Shown here: in pieces, positions 8,143 to 16,982 of the stretch
How positions within the stretch are numbered: position 1 is the stretch's first letter
Layout: each line of letters opens with the position of its first letter
From: JBGQAS01 sp964498605
Lineage (GTDB): Bacteria; Chloroflexota; Anaerolineae; Anaerolineales; Anaerolineaceae
NCBI GenBank assembly: GCA_964498605.1
Contig: CAZCHK010000031.1
Span: 1 to 28,042, forward strand
DNA length: 28,042 nt
Direction of reading: 5' to 3'
The notes under the pieces: generated by a model
What the model was told of the DNA's origin: nothing
Databases searched by the model: none
Seen by the model: only the letters and a program-made list of their open reading frames with translations
Position numbers and translations under genes: made by a program

Positions 8143-9028
8143 AATGGATGGATATCAAATTTTCGACATCACTAATTGGGCGGTCAAACACTCCCAACCG
8201 TTCAATCTTGAGACTGGTCACCGCCGCCGCCCATTTGCCAGCTTCCCTGGGCGGCAGGGTCAGCCTTTTGGCTACATAGGAACCAACGCACGTGTCACCG
8301 CGACCACTGCGACCCTGCATGCTTTGCGAGTGAAATTTGAAATGGTGATTCTGACCTTGCGCATGAATCAAGACGCCTTCGCTGTGTGTCAGGACGATCT
8401 CTTTGACTCCCATGGATGCAAAGAATAAAGCCGCCTTTTCAATGTCCTTTTCGCCGGTGAGGTATTCCGCTTCTACTGCGTCTGATTTGAGAATATCCAC
8501 AAGCCTCAGCACATCTGGCATCTGCGGCCAGGATTGATACAGCAGGTGCTGATCTTTCAAAACACGCACGAAGCCTTGCACATCAGCTGATAAGATGATA
8601 TCGTTCCGCTTCCGCAGCTCTTGAAAAAACCCCAGTTCCACCTCACCACGCAGACTTGGACTGACAACAACCGCTTTCGCATTCAGCCCTTCAAGATGTT
8701 CCGCTGTGATCGTGCCTGCCGTGCTGATCACGTACAGGTTGCGTTTATCCACGTCCGCGGTCTTGTACTCGAGTGTCATGCACGTTGATTGGGGGGAGTA
8801 AACTGGATAGCAGTCGATTCCCGCGGCGCGGATTGCCGCCACCACATGATCGTCATCCTTTGAGAGTCTGGTAACGATGGCGGGAGAGATGCCCAGTTTT
8901 TTTCCGGCATTCGCTGCGTAATTCATCCCTCCACCATCAACCATTTTTGTACCTGATGGCGTAATGATCGTATCTTTTGTGTAGTTTCCAACATAGAGGA
9001 TGTCGTAGCACTTTGAGTGTGTGTTCAT
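8132..9028 (-). CDS. PfkB/ribokinase-family sugar or nucleoside kinase
   Basis: A 298-residue kinase of the PfkB fold, which transfers phosphate from ATP to a sugar, nucleoside or related alcohol. DGGGMNYAAN (31-40) corresponds to the substrate-binding glycine stretch and GRSGRGDTCVGSY (239-251) is the C-terminal signature with the catalytic Asp at 245. LTGEKDIEKAALFFASMG matches the usual EYLTG region. AGGA is placed before ATG 9028. The gene lies ten bases after the PiT gene and overlaps the MBL gene. The substrate is unknown; the phosphate-centred neighbourhood suggests a phosphosugar pathway. Confidence 0.85.
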   Translation of the reverse strand: MNTHSKCYDILYVGNYTKDTIITPSGTKMVDGGGMNYAANAGKKLGISPAIVTRLSKDDDHVVAAIRAAGIDCYPVYSPQSTCMTLEYKTADVDKRNLYVISTAGTITAEHLEGLNAKAVVVSPSLRGEVELGFFQELRKRNDIILSADVQGFVRVLKDQHLLYQSWPQMPDVLRLVDILKSDAVEAEYLTGEKDIEKAALFFASMGVKEIVLTHSEGVLIHAQGQNHHFKFHSQSMQGRSGRGDTCVGSYVAKRLTLPPREAGKWAAAVTSLKIERLGVFDRPISDVENLISIHYAD

Positions 9029-9038
9029 GATCAGATTC

Positions 9039-10043
9039 CTAAAAGAGATTGATGATGGCCGGCAGCGCTTTTTCTATGAACCAGAATAAGCCAGCTGCCA
9101 ATAGGGCAGTGGTTGGGATGGTGAGCAGCCAGGCGGTCAGGATTTCTCCTGCCACCCCCCAGCGAACCTTGTTGGCCCGTTCAGCTGCTCCAACACCCAT
9201 GATGGAGGTGCTGACGACCTGTGTCGTGCTTACCGGGCCGCCGAGGAGTGATGCCGCCAGAACCACCAGGGAGGATGAGATCTGGGAGCTGAAAGCGTGG
9301 ATGGGCCGGACACGATAGAATTTAGATCCCAGGGTCTTGATCAGGTTCCATCCCCCGATGGAGGTGCCGACTGCCATTGCGGAAGCACAGGCAAGGATGA
9401 CCCAGGTCGGGACGATGAACTCACTGATTTGGTTGGAAATCAATAAGCCCAGGGTGATGACGCCCATGGTTTTTTGTGCGTCGTTTGTCCCATGGCTGAG
9501 GGCAAGAGCCAGCGTGGTGAAGATCTGCAGCCTCTTGTAAAGGTTGTTGATCTTGGGATGGGATTTCCAGGATAACATAAAGGCGACATTGGCGATAACC
9601 CATCCCGCTATGAAACCTATCAGCGGGGACGCAAAAAGCGCGATGACGATTTTTAAGATCCCAGGAAGCCTGAGGACGCTGAACCCCGATCTGACCACGA
9701 TCGCGCCGATGAGTCCCCCGATCAAGGCGTGCATCGAGCTGCTGGGAATACCCAACCTCCAGGTGAGCACGTTCCAGATGATCGCTGCGAGCAAAGCTGC
9801 CAGCAGGACATTGAGGTTGATGTGCTGCGCATCGACAATTTCGCTGCCGATCGTTGTCGCGACAGCCACACCGAAGATCAATGGACCGATCAGACCGGCA
9901 ATCGCTGCCAAAAAAAGAGCCAGCTTGGGATTCAAAGCGCGCGACGATATGGCGGTCGCAACAAGGTTGCAGGAATCCATCACACCGTTCAGGATGTTGA
10001 AAATCAAAGCCAGGATGATCAGGAAAATTACGACTATTGGCAC
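9039..10043 (-). CDS. PiT-family inorganic phosphate transporter
   Basis: A 334-residue membrane protein with about ten hydrophobic segments. It has both PiT half-signatures: FNILNGVMDSCNLVATAIS near the N-terminus, and GGPVSTTQVVSTSIMGVGAA in the C-terminal half, plus GIPSSSMHALIGGLIGA and LSHGTNDAQKTMGV. PiT proteins move metal-phosphate or phosphate with a cation. The start is GTG at 10043, with AAGGAG placed eight bases upstream and overlapping the end of the DUF47 gene. The DUF47-PiT pair is a common operon arrangement. Confidence 0.9.
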   Translation of the reverse strand: MPIVVIFLIILALIFNILNGVMDSCNLVATAISSRALNPKLALFLAAIAGLIGPLIFGVAVATTIGSEIVDAQHINLNVLLAALLAAIIWNVLTWRLGIPSSSMHALIGGLIGAIVVRSGFSVLRLPGILKIVIALFASPLIGFIAGWVIANVAFMLSWKSHPKINNLYKRLQIFTTLALALSHGTNDAQKTMGVITLGLLISNQISEFIVPTWVILACASAMAVGTSIGGWNLIKTLGSKFYRVRPIHAFSSQISSSLVVLAASLLGGPVSTTQVVSTSIMGVGAAERANKVRWGVAGEILTAWLLTIPTTALLAAGLFWFIEKALPAIINLF

Positions 10044-10054
10044 TGCAGCGCTCC

Positions 10055-10675
10055 TTAATTCGTCTTTACCAGGATGTCGGCCAGGACATTGGCGGCTTCG
10101 TCTCCTCTGTCAGCGGCGTTACTCAAATGCCGGTATACCTCGCGCAGTTTCAGGATCTTGATGACTTTCTTGACTGTGTCTGTCTGTTTGAACATGTCCG
10201 CCAGTGCTTCGCGGTAAAAGTTTTCCACTTTGTTTTCGAGGGCTTTGGCACGCTGTAAATGTTCAGAGGCAACGCCGGGATGGTCCTGCAGTCTTTCGAT
10301 GGCCTGCAGGATCTCTGCTGCCCCATCCCTGAGCAGGGTACAGATCTGGATCATGTACTTGGTGGGCTCGACCTTAAGGATGACAATCTCGGTCATCGTG
10401 CTGTAAGCATAATCCAGGACATCATCGATCGCGCGTGAGAGCGCAAAGATGTCCTCACGGTCATAAGGGGTGATGAAGGTACGATTGAGCTCTTCGATCA
10501 GGATCCGGCGCGATTCATCGGCTTCTTTTTCTTTGCCCTTCAACTTATCCGCGAGTTCCTTGTTGGGTTTGGCGAGATAGGCTTTGAGGATTTCCATTCC
10601 TTCCAGCGTGAGAGTGGCTTGATTTTGAAGCAGTTTAACAAACACGTTCCTTCTTTTTTTAAATATTTTGAGCAT
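10055..10675 (-). CDS. DUF47 / PhoU-like regulator paired with the PiT transporter
   Basis: A 206-residue helical protein, close paralogue of the one at 3852-4472 (about 82 percent identical by hand count, no gaps). GGAGGA sits at a good distance before ATG 10675. Directly followed by the PiT gene (11 bases), it fits the known DUF47-PiT pairing, where the DUF47 protein is believed to control or assist the transporter. It carries the family's acidic/basic helices, including ALSRAIDDVLDYAYSTMTE and YRHLSNAADRGDEAA. It begins 19 bases after the second HAD-TIM fusion, so it probably belongs to the same transcript. Confidence 0.9.
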   Translation of the reverse strand: MLKIFKKRRNVFVKLLQNQATLTLEGMEILKAYLAKPNKELADKLKGKEKEADESRRILIEELNRTFITPYDREDIFALSRAIDDVLDYAYSTMTEIVILKVEPTKYMIQICTLLRDGAAEILQAIERLQDHPGVASEHLQRAKALENKVENFYREALADMFKQTDTVKKVIKILKLREVYRHLSNAADRGDEAANVLADILVKTN

Positions 10676-10694
10676 GAGTTATTCCTCCAGACAA

Positions 10695-12368
10695 TCATAA
10701 TCTAACAATGCATTGACTTCCATGCAATACTTCCAATCCGAGGCGCATTTCTTCAGATGAACAGGACATGTCAATTTCCAGCGTCGACTGCGCGTCAGCA
10801 GGAACATACTTGGAGATCATTCCGAAATCGACATCACCCGTGCCGGGAGCGCAGTGATCTTTGATTCCCTGGACATCATGAAAATGCACACCGATGATCC
10901 GTTGGGAAAAATTCTCCAGCCAGGAAGACATGCTCATTAACCCCAGGGTTTCATGAACCTGCAAATGCCCAACATCAAATTGCCACCCCACCCAGGGTTG
11001 CGGGAATTCAACCAGTATGGTTTTCATCTCTTCAAAATCCGGCAGCTCGTAGAAGTGGAAACGATTCTCAAAACCCAAGGATACTCCAGACCCCTGCGCG
11101 TGTTGAACAATATCCCGTAAGCTCCGCAGTGTCGCATCGAAGAATGGTTTACTGCGTTCAGCCCGATCCTTGATCGCCGCTTTGCGGTTTTTTTCATACT
11201 CAGCGGAACCTTTCAAGCCCTGGTTGTACAAAGCCCTCAGCGAGTCATCCAGAGAATGGTCTCCGGTGATGTGCCCTGGATGGAACACAACGGACCTGGC
11301 CCTGAGCTGAAACGCGTGATCGATTGTGCGCTTGGCGATATCCACTCCTTTTTGGCGGCGTGTTTCATCCTGCGCACTCACGACAAGATCCTGCTGCTCC
11401 TGGACTTTGAAAGGCATAAACGCCGGGCAGGGGTCGTGTAAGGTCCCGATGTGAAACCTGTCCAGAGGGAGAGAATCGAACACCTCGGAAGGGATGTGGT
11501 GATTCAGCTCGAATCGGGCGAACCCCAGCGATCTACCGCGGCTAAAGAATGTTTCGCTGGAATCCTTTTCCTGGTCCCACCACATGGTTGATAGTGCCGC
11601 ATCATAAAGAAACGGAAATGCGATATCTGGTATTTCAACCCCTGTTTGATCCGCCATCTCTGGAAAAAGGCTCAGAAGTTCTTCGATATTCCCGATGACT
11701 TCATCTGCTTTCATGGGGCAAGCTTCTGCCTCAGTTGTGGAGCTCTCGTTGCGCAGAAGAATGACCCGGGCGAATCCAGCTTCCCGGGAACCCACCACGT
11801 CGCGGGTGGGGCGATCGCCGACGAAGGCGCATTCCTGAGGGCTTGCCCCGCATTGTCGCGCGGCGGTGATGAAAATGGATGGATGTGGTTTCCTTTTACC
11901 GAAGGCTGCAGAGTGGAGGTTGGTTGTAAAGCATTTCGCGACGCCTGCCTCAACCAGATAATGGGGAGAGGTGTGGCTAACTGTACCGAGTCGGTAACCC
12001 CGCCTTGAAAGCTCCTGGATTGTAGCGATCGTTTTCCGGGTAATCCATCTTTTCCCTCGTGATTCGCTCCACATTTTTTGAAGCAGTTCTGCATTATCAT
12101 TGATGAACCCTCGGGGAAGATCAGGGAGATAATACTCCCCCCAGCGCTCAACCGGGGAAAGTTCAATGAAAGTTCTTTGCCTCCAGGACCGATACTGTCC
12201 CTCTCCTTTCGAGATCTTATCGATCAGTTCCTGCGGGGTGAGATCGACATCGAGAAGCTGTGCCATCCTGTTGATGATCTTGTCGTCACGGTATCCATGA
12301 TTTTGCTTATGCACCAGTGTTCCACCAATATCAAAAAGGATTGCTTTGATTTTGTTTGCCATTCTCAT
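10695..12368 (-). CDS. Two-domain protein: HAD-like domain fused to a xylose-isomerase-like TIM barrel (second copy)
   Basis: A 557-residue fusion. Residues 1-235 are HAD-like: FDIGGT (Asp 13), Ser 131 in motif II, GKRKPHP (Lys 160) and VGDRPTRD (Asp 185, Asp 190). The acid/base Asp two places after the nucleophile is glycine. Residues about 245-557 are an AP_endonuc_2/xylose isomerase-like barrel with TLHDPCPA (about 309-316), VFHPGH (361-366), LGFENR (Glu 434), QFDVGH (Asp 465, His 468), GVHFHD (His 495, His 497) and LEID (Glu 531), a metal-site set typical of sugar or sugar-phosphate isomerases/epimerases. A fusion suggests dephosphorylation or a related step coupled to isomerisation. ATG 12368 or ATG 12362 may be the start; neither has a strong ribosome site. 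It lies seven bases after its paralogue. Confidence 0.8.
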   Translation of the reverse strand: MRMANKIKAILFDIGGTLVHKQNHGYRDDKIINRMAQLLDVDLTPQELIDKISKGEGQYRSWRQRTFIELSPVERWGEYYLPDLPRGFINDNAELLQKMWSESRGKRWITRKTIATIQELSRRGYRLGTVSHTSPHYLVEAGVAKCFTTNLHSAAFGKRKPHPSIFITAARQCGASPQECAFVGDRPTRDVVGSREAGFARVILLRNESSTTEAEACPMKADEVIGNIEELLSLFPEMADQTGVEIPDIAFPFLYDAALSTMWWDQEKDSSETFFSRGRSLGFARFELNHHIPSEVFDSLPLDRFHIGTLHDPCPAFMPFKVQEQQDLVVSAQDETRRQKGVDIAKRTIDHAFQLRARSVVFHPGHITGDHSLDDSLRALYNQGLKGSAEYEKNRKAAIKDRAERSKPFFDATLRSLRDIVQHAQGSGVSLGFENRFHFYELPDFEEMKTILVEFPQPWVGWQFDVGHLQVHETLGLMSMSSWLENFSQRIIGVHFHDVQGIKDHCAPGTGDVDFGMISKYVPADAQSTLEIDMSCSSEEMRLGLEVLHGSQCIVRL

Positions 12369-12375
12369 TGATCTT

Positions 12376-14091
12376 TCATGCTAGGATTCTGTCAACGCAG
12401 CCGCACGAAACAAGATGTTCCATACCGGCTGCCAGGTCTTCAGCTGTAGCCTCAGGGCAGACCTCGAGTGTCCTAAGCGCGTGGGATGGCAACAAGGAGG
12501 CAAGTGCATGAAAATTGATCTCCCCTTTGCCAGGGACCTGATGATCCGTGATTCCTGTCACATCGTGCAGGTGAACTCCAATCATCCTGTCAGAGAACCT
12601 TCGCAGCCATTCGGTGTGCTCAACCAATCCCAGCACCTGCAGGGCGTGGGCGTGTCCCGTGTCATATTGAAAGCCGTACCAATCCTCATCGGTTTGATCC
12701 AACATGAGCTGCATTTCGTCTGGAAGCGGGATATCGTAATAGCGGTAGCGGTTCTCCAGCGCGAGATTGATCTCAAAACCTCGGGCAAAATCAATGATCT
12801 GCTTCATACTCATCAAAACCTGGTTCAGATGTGGTTCTACCCGTTTCTTTCGATCGGCGATTAATCTCTCCTTGAGGGTATCGAACTTGTCCTGGTTGAA
12901 TGAACCTGATTGGTACATTTTCCGTAAATCTTCTTCCAGGCTCCTGTCGCAGCGAATGGAGCCTGCATGGATGACGACCGAGCGTGAGCCGAGTCTGGAA
13001 GCCCATTCAATTGTTCGTTTGATCAAATCGATGCTCTCACCCCGCAGCGACTCATCCATGCTTGAGATCATGATGTCACGTTTTTTCATCTCTTCATAGG
13101 TGTATTTTGCCGGGCAGGGATCGTGCACTGTCGAAATAAAACAGCGCTTCCTGTCCCATTGGTTGAATAATCCTGGCGTGACCTTATGGTTCAACTCAAA
13201 GCGGGGAAAGCCAATTCTCCTGGCCGCGGTGAAAGTTTCGGCAAATGGCATTATTTGATCCACGCCCCACATGGTCGAAAGCGCGGCATCATACACAAAG
13301 GTGACGCGCGGGGTCTCTTGCTGCAGCGTGATCTTCTTCGCCGGCTGGTGAAAGATATCCAGCAGGTCTTTGAGCTGACAGATTCTGTGATCGGGTTCCA
13401 ACTCAGTGATGTTGTCCTTGAGGGCTTCATCGTCTGGATCGAATTCATCCTCAATGTAACCTTCCACATTGATGATGATGACCTTGGCAAATCCGGCCTG
13501 ACGCGCGCCGACCAGATCGCGCGTTTGATTGTCTCCAACATATGCACAGTGCTCAGGCAGAACTCCCAGATCACGCGCGGCTGCCAGGAACAGTGAGGGG
13601 TGCGGTTTTCGTTTGCCAAAGGTCGTGGACAGGATCACCGTTTCAAAGAGATCACTGATGCCATTTTCTTCCAAAAGCTGTGGCGCTTCAACTGATGAGG
13701 TCGTGTTGCTGATGATCCCCAGCCTGTAGCCCATTTGCGCCAGCCTGAGTACGGTTTCAACCGCGTCGGGTAGAATGCAGCGTGTGCGAGATTCTCGCCA
13801 GAGCTGGTTGAGTTCAACAGCGTGATCTTTTACAAATTCTGCGGGATGTTCGGGTAGGATGTATTTTGACCACAGCTCAGCTTCCGTTACCTCCAGCAGG
13901 GTTTTTTGGCACCAATGGCGGTATTTTCTTTCCCGGGAACGGATCTCGGACATGAACGCTTCCGGTTTTCGCCTATCACCGATGAGCAGCTGAATACGCC
14001 TGATGTGGTCAAGATTCCTGCCGTTGACCTTCCGGGTCACCCGCAGGGTGCCTCCCACGTCGAAAAAAATGGCTTGAATGATCGTTTCCAT
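12376..14091 (-). CDS. Two-domain protein: HAD-like domain fused to a xylose-isomerase-like TIM barrel (first copy)
   Basis: 571 residues with the same architecture as its neighbour at 10695. HAD part: FFDVGGT (Asp 11), GIISN (Ser 128), GKRKPHP (Lys 162), VGDNQTRD (Asp 187, Asp 192), with Gly in place of the second motif-I Asp. Barrel part (about 262-571): STVHDPCPA (320-328), VIHAGS, LALENR (Glu 446), QYDTGH (Asp 477, His 480), GVHLHD (His 507, His 509) and LEV (Glu 543). Both copies keep all metal-site candidates, which argues for two active enzymes with different substrates rather than decay. I chose ATG 14091, four bases after the upstream stop; an in-frame start at 14133 would lie within the previous gene. 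Confidence 0.8.
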   Translation of the reverse strand: METIIQAIFFDVGGTLRVTRKVNGRNLDHIRRIQLLIGDRRKPEAFMSEIRSRERKYRHWCQKTLLEVTEAELWSKYILPEHPAEFVKDHAVELNQLWRESRTRCILPDAVETVLRLAQMGYRLGIISNTTSSVEAPQLLEENGISDLFETVILSTTFGKRKPHPSLFLAAARDLGVLPEHCAYVGDNQTRDLVGARQAGFAKVIIINVEGYIEDEFDPDDEALKDNITELEPDHRICQLKDLLDIFHQPAKKITLQQETPRVTFVYDAALSTMWGVDQIMPFAETFTAARRIGFPRFELNHKVTPGLFNQWDRKRCFISTVHDPCPAKYTYEEMKKRDIMISSMDESLRGESIDLIKRTIEWASRLGSRSVVIHAGSIRCDRSLEEDLRKMYQSGSFNQDKFDTLKERLIADRKKRVEPHLNQVLMSMKQIIDFARGFEINLALENRYRYYDIPLPDEMQLMLDQTDEDWYGFQYDTGHAHALQVLGLVEHTEWLRRFSDRMIGVHLHDVTGITDHQVPGKGEINFHALASLLPSHALRTLEVCPEATAEDLAAGMEHLVSCGCVDRILA

Positions 14092-14095
14092 GGCT

Positions 14096-15535
14096 TTACC
14101 TGATTTCGATCTCCAAAATGTGCAGTTGCGCAAGATCGGAAAAATGGTCTAAATAAAAATCAGCTTTTGCGTCGTCCTCAAAATTGAAAGCCACTGTGTG
14201 CATACCGACTGCCTTCGCGCCATCCAGCTCGGTTTTCTTGTGGCCAACGAAAACAGCCTGGTTAGCGTCCACGCCGGTCTGTTTCAACGCTTTTTCGTAC
14301 ATATCCGGAGAAGGCTTTCGTACGCCGATCTCTTTCGAACTGATTACCGTGTCCCACACGCGCCCAAAGCCGTACTCGTCGAACCATTTCAATTTCCTGG
14401 AAAAGGTGAACGCGGTATCGGTGATGATTCCCAAAATGAATCCGTTTGCCTTGAGGTTTTTAATTGTTTCAGGAACACCCGCAATGATCTCGACCGTGTT
14501 GTCATCAAGGCTCATGGCATTGATGCCTTCTCTGATCTCGTCCGGAGAGTCAAAGCCATAAAGCTTAATGATCTTTTCATAGTAGTCATGTCGTTTAATT
14601 TTTCCGGAGAACGCGAGATCCTTCAGCTGTTTGCTTTTGGCCTCAAAGTCTGGAGGCTTATTCAAAGTTTTTCCGTTGAGGAATTCCTTGAAATGCAGGG
14701 ATTTATTCGGACGGTGGTACATGATATCACCCGCGTCAAAGAACAGGGCTTTGATGCGCTTGTTCTGTCGAGGATGGATGCTTTTCCTGTCCCGAGCGAG
14801 TTCATGCTCGATCATCGGGAGCAGCTCACCGAGATTGTGGATGACCGCATCGGGGGTGGCCCCGGTATCGTCTTCACCATTGTCGAATTCATGTTTGATC
14901 TGCACAGCGCAGCGATACCCGGCCAGCCGCGCGCCTAAAATATCTCGGTTGATCTTATCTCCCACGTACGCGCAGGAACCGGTAGGAAGGTCTGCCAATC
15001 TTGCGGCGTAGTAGAAAATCGAGGGATCAGGTTTCCTCCGTCCGTATTCGCTTGAAAGCACGATCGGATTGAAATAATCAGCAATACCGTACTCGCGAAG
15101 ATTGAAAGGCACTTGTTTACGGCTTTGTGTATTGCTGATTAGCCCAATCCTCAATCCTAGATTCTGGATGCTTTCCAGGACCTGGGGGGCCTCTGGCCGC
15201 AGCGCCCGGATGTACAAGCGTGTTTCATAGAGGAAAGCCAATTCTTCTTCGATGGGCACTAGTCGTTCGGGACCAATCCTGTTCCCCTCCAAGAAAAATT
15301 GTGACCAGATTTCGGAAGGTTTCAGCTCGACATTTGATTCACGATTCCAGCTCAGGTATTTACCAGCACCGGTTGTGATCATGTCGACCAGGCGCTCGTC
15401 GTCTGCCGAGAGGGAAACACCCACCTTGCTCAGGCATTCTCTGATCAGAGGAATGTTTGTCAAGCGGTGCTCTCGAGTGTAGTGATAGGTGTCCAGTGTT
15501 CCACCCATATCGAACAAGATGGCTTGTAACTTCAT
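14096..15535 (-). CDS. Tandem HAD-HAD protein
   Basis: 479 residues holding two HAD-like domains. The first (1-250) belongs to the same subfamily as its neighbours: FDMGGT (Asp 9), GLISN, YGRRKPDP, VGDKINRD, and the cap motif YLSW...EIW. The second (about 260-479) differs: FFDAGDIMY (Asp 267, no DxDGT Thr), GIITDT (Thr 372), GVRKPSP (Lys 407) and VGHKKTELDGA instead of VGD, so the usual acidic motif IV is replaced by His 432 and Glu 436. It may be a second enzyme or a regulatory/non-catalytic domain. AGGAG precedes ATG 15535. It follows the solute-binding gene after a 126-base gap with a hairpin. Confidence 0.8.
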   Translation of the reverse strand: MKLQAILFDMGGTLDTYHYTREHRLTNIPLIRECLSKVGVSLSADDERLVDMITTGAGKYLSWNRESNVELKPSEIWSQFFLEGNRIGPERLVPIEEELAFLYETRLYIRALRPEAPQVLESIQNLGLRIGLISNTQSRKQVPFNLREYGIADYFNPIVLSSEYGRRKPDPSIFYYAARLADLPTGSCAYVGDKINRDILGARLAGYRCAVQIKHEFDNGEDDTGATPDAVIHNLGELLPMIEHELARDRKSIHPRQNKRIKALFFDAGDIMYHRPNKSLHFKEFLNGKTLNKPPDFEAKSKQLKDLAFSGKIKRHDYYEKIIKLYGFDSPDEIREGINAMSLDDNTVEIIAGVPETIKNLKANGFILGIITDTAFTFSRKLKWFDEYGFGRVWDTVISSKEIGVRKPSPDMYEKALKQTGVDANQAVFVGHKKTELDGAKAVGMHTVAFNFEDDAKADFYLDHFSDLAQLHILEIEIR

Positions 15536-15590
15536 CAGGTGCTCCTAATAGATCGATTTGATTGCTGTTGACAATACTGCCCGCCTTTTT

Positions 15591-15624
15591 ATCAGGCACG
15601 AGCCAGTTTTGACTCGTGCCTGAT
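15591..15624. repeat. Strong intergenic hairpin between the solute-binding gene and the HAD genes
   Basis: ATCAGGCACGAG and CTCGTGCCTGAT form a perfect 12-base stem around a 10-base loop. On the transcribed (minus) strand the stem is followed by AAAAAGGCGG, not a U-run, so it is not a classical intrinsic terminator. A likely role is a stabilising 3' end for the solute-binding mRNA, with lower expression of the genes beyond. Confidence 0.6.
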
Positions 15625-15661
15625 GTGTCATGCTTCGATGCAGGATCAGTGATGTTTTAGC

Positions 15662-16861
15662 TTATTGACTTAGGTTGATCAGATACATGTCGCGTGCTTC
15701 GATCATATGATCATACGCGTACTGCTCAGCGATGAACCAGGTGATCTCGAATATTTCCTCCAGTGTCATCATTCCTTCGGGGACTTCATAGGTTGTGTCA
15801 GGGAAGAAAGTGCCGAATTTCGACCATGGATCCCGTCCTTCTTCACTTGTGATGAATTTGATCCACAGCTTTGCGGCATTGGGGTGAGGAGCCTGGTTGA
15901 TGATCCCCAGATAGCTCTGGGACTGGATTCCGGTGATGGGGTTCAGACCCCAGCAACCGTCGAAAGCCAGCAGGCCTTCCTGGACATCCGCCATATTGGA
16001 GTAGGAAGTGAAAGCCATGAAGCTCTCGGTCATCCCGGGCGTGGCGAAGGCTGAGTCGACCTCATCACCGCCCGGTTGAGGGATAGGACCGTTCTGGGCA
16101 AAGCGTTTCAACCATAACCACCCGGCATCGGGTGTATCCTCATCCAGTACGGGATCGCTCCCAAAATAATCAACATAAGCGGCTTCGAGTTCCTCAGCAT
16201 GATACGCAATGGTGATGAGTTTGCTGAGCGTTGAGGCATCGGCAAGCGGATCCTCGATAAAGAATTTGGCATTCCACTCGGGCTCGGTTAATTCCCAGAT
16301 GTTGCTGATGGGGCACTCGTCATTCAGCTCACTGTTGTACGCGAAGATACTGGTCCCGAATCGGCTCATGAGCAACGGGTAGGTATACTCTTCAGGTGTA
16401 ACGGCTGCCGTGCTGTCAGGAACGAAACGCCAGACATAGTTCTTGGGGAGGACAGAGCCTACAAGTTCGGCCCCACCGCTGCTGAACCACACGTCGCCCG
16501 TGAATGCGCCTGCTTTCTGCTCTTCGATCGTCTTCAAAAGGACGTCATCGCCTCCGAGGTCATAAGCCTCGACGGAAATCCCAGGGTACACTTCCATGAA
16601 AGCCTCAGCAGCCTTCTCTACCTTGGACGAGTTGGCATAAACCACGACCTTTCCTTCAGCAATTGCTGCTGTTTCAATGGCAGCCCAGTCCTGGGTATCG
16701 GTGTAGTATTCACCCAGCTGGTTGGCCTGCAGCCACTCCTGCTGGGGAGTCAACACCTCGGTTGTGTCTCCAGCTGTTTCAGTCGTGCCAGCGTTACTTG
16801 CGCACGCGGCAAGCATGCTGATGATCACAACAAACAATGCAACTCTCAAAATTTTTTTCAT
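15662..16861 (-). CDS. ABC transporter solute-binding lipoprotein (Fe3+/hexose-phosphate AfuA/FbpA-like)
   Basis: 399 residues. A lipoprotein signal peptide ends in MLAAC with the lipid-anchored Cys at 20, so the protein should sit on the outer face of the cytoplasmic membrane. A Thr-rich linker follows, and then the type II periplasmic-binding fold of the Fe3+-type extracellular binding proteins: GKVVVYANSSKVEKAAEAF, DVWFSSGGAEL, and a C-terminal helical lobe with KLWIKFITSEEGRDPW. That group includes iron, hexose-phosphate (AfuA) and 2-aminoethylphosphonate binders. The substrate is unknown; phosphate-metabolism neighbours favour an organophosphate. GGAGG precedes ATG 16861. No binding-residue set for iron was recognised. 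Confidence 0.85.
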   Translation of the reverse strand: MKKILRVALFVVIISMLAACASNAGTTETAGDTTEVLTPQQEWLQANQLGEYYTDTQDWAAIETAAIAEGKVVVYANSSKVEKAAEAFMEVYPGISVEAYDLGGDDVLLKTIEEQKAGAFTGDVWFSSGGAELVGSVLPKNYVWRFVPDSTAAVTPEEYTYPLLMSRFGTSIFAYNSELNDECPISNIWELTEPEWNAKFFIEDPLADASTLSKLITIAYHAEELEAAYVDYFGSDPVLDEDTPDAGWLWLKRFAQNGPIPQPGGDEVDSAFATPGMTESFMAFTSYSNMADVQEGLLAFDGCWGLNPITGIQSQSYLGIINQAPHPNAAKLWIKFITSEEGRDPWSKFGTFFPDTTYEVPEGMMTLEEIFEITWFIAEQYAYDHMIEARDMYLINLSQ

Positions 16862-16876
16862 CTAACTTCCTCCATT

Positions 16877-16895
16877 AAGATATGTAAAGATATGT
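16877..16895. repeat. Short direct repeat in the leader of the solute-binding gene
   Basis: AAGATATGT occurs twice with a 10-base period (16877-16885 and 16887-16895), one DNA turn apart, just upstream of the solute-binding gene's ribosome site. It could be a regulator half-site pair or chance in AT-rich DNA. Confidence 0.25.
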
Positions 16896-16982
16896 TACGT
16901 CACCTTTTATACAACCGACAGAATTGATTCACTCTTATCCAATAGCCTCCTTTCGATCCTAGCAACAAATCCGAATGGCTCA

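Noticed and set aside
9544..10161. A 205-codon open frame on plus opposite the PiT gene
   Set aside because: It lies antisense to a clear transporter gene and has no domain or ribosome site; it is a shadow of membrane-protein codons.
14198..14938. A 246-codon open frame on plus opposite the tandem HAD gene
   Set aside because: It is antisense to a well-supported gene with intact HAD motifs, and its translation matches nothing recognisable.
15591..15624. Hairpin considered as a rho-independent terminator
   Set aside because: On the transcribed strand it is followed by A-rich then G-rich sequence, not a U-run; on the other strand there is no gene to terminate.
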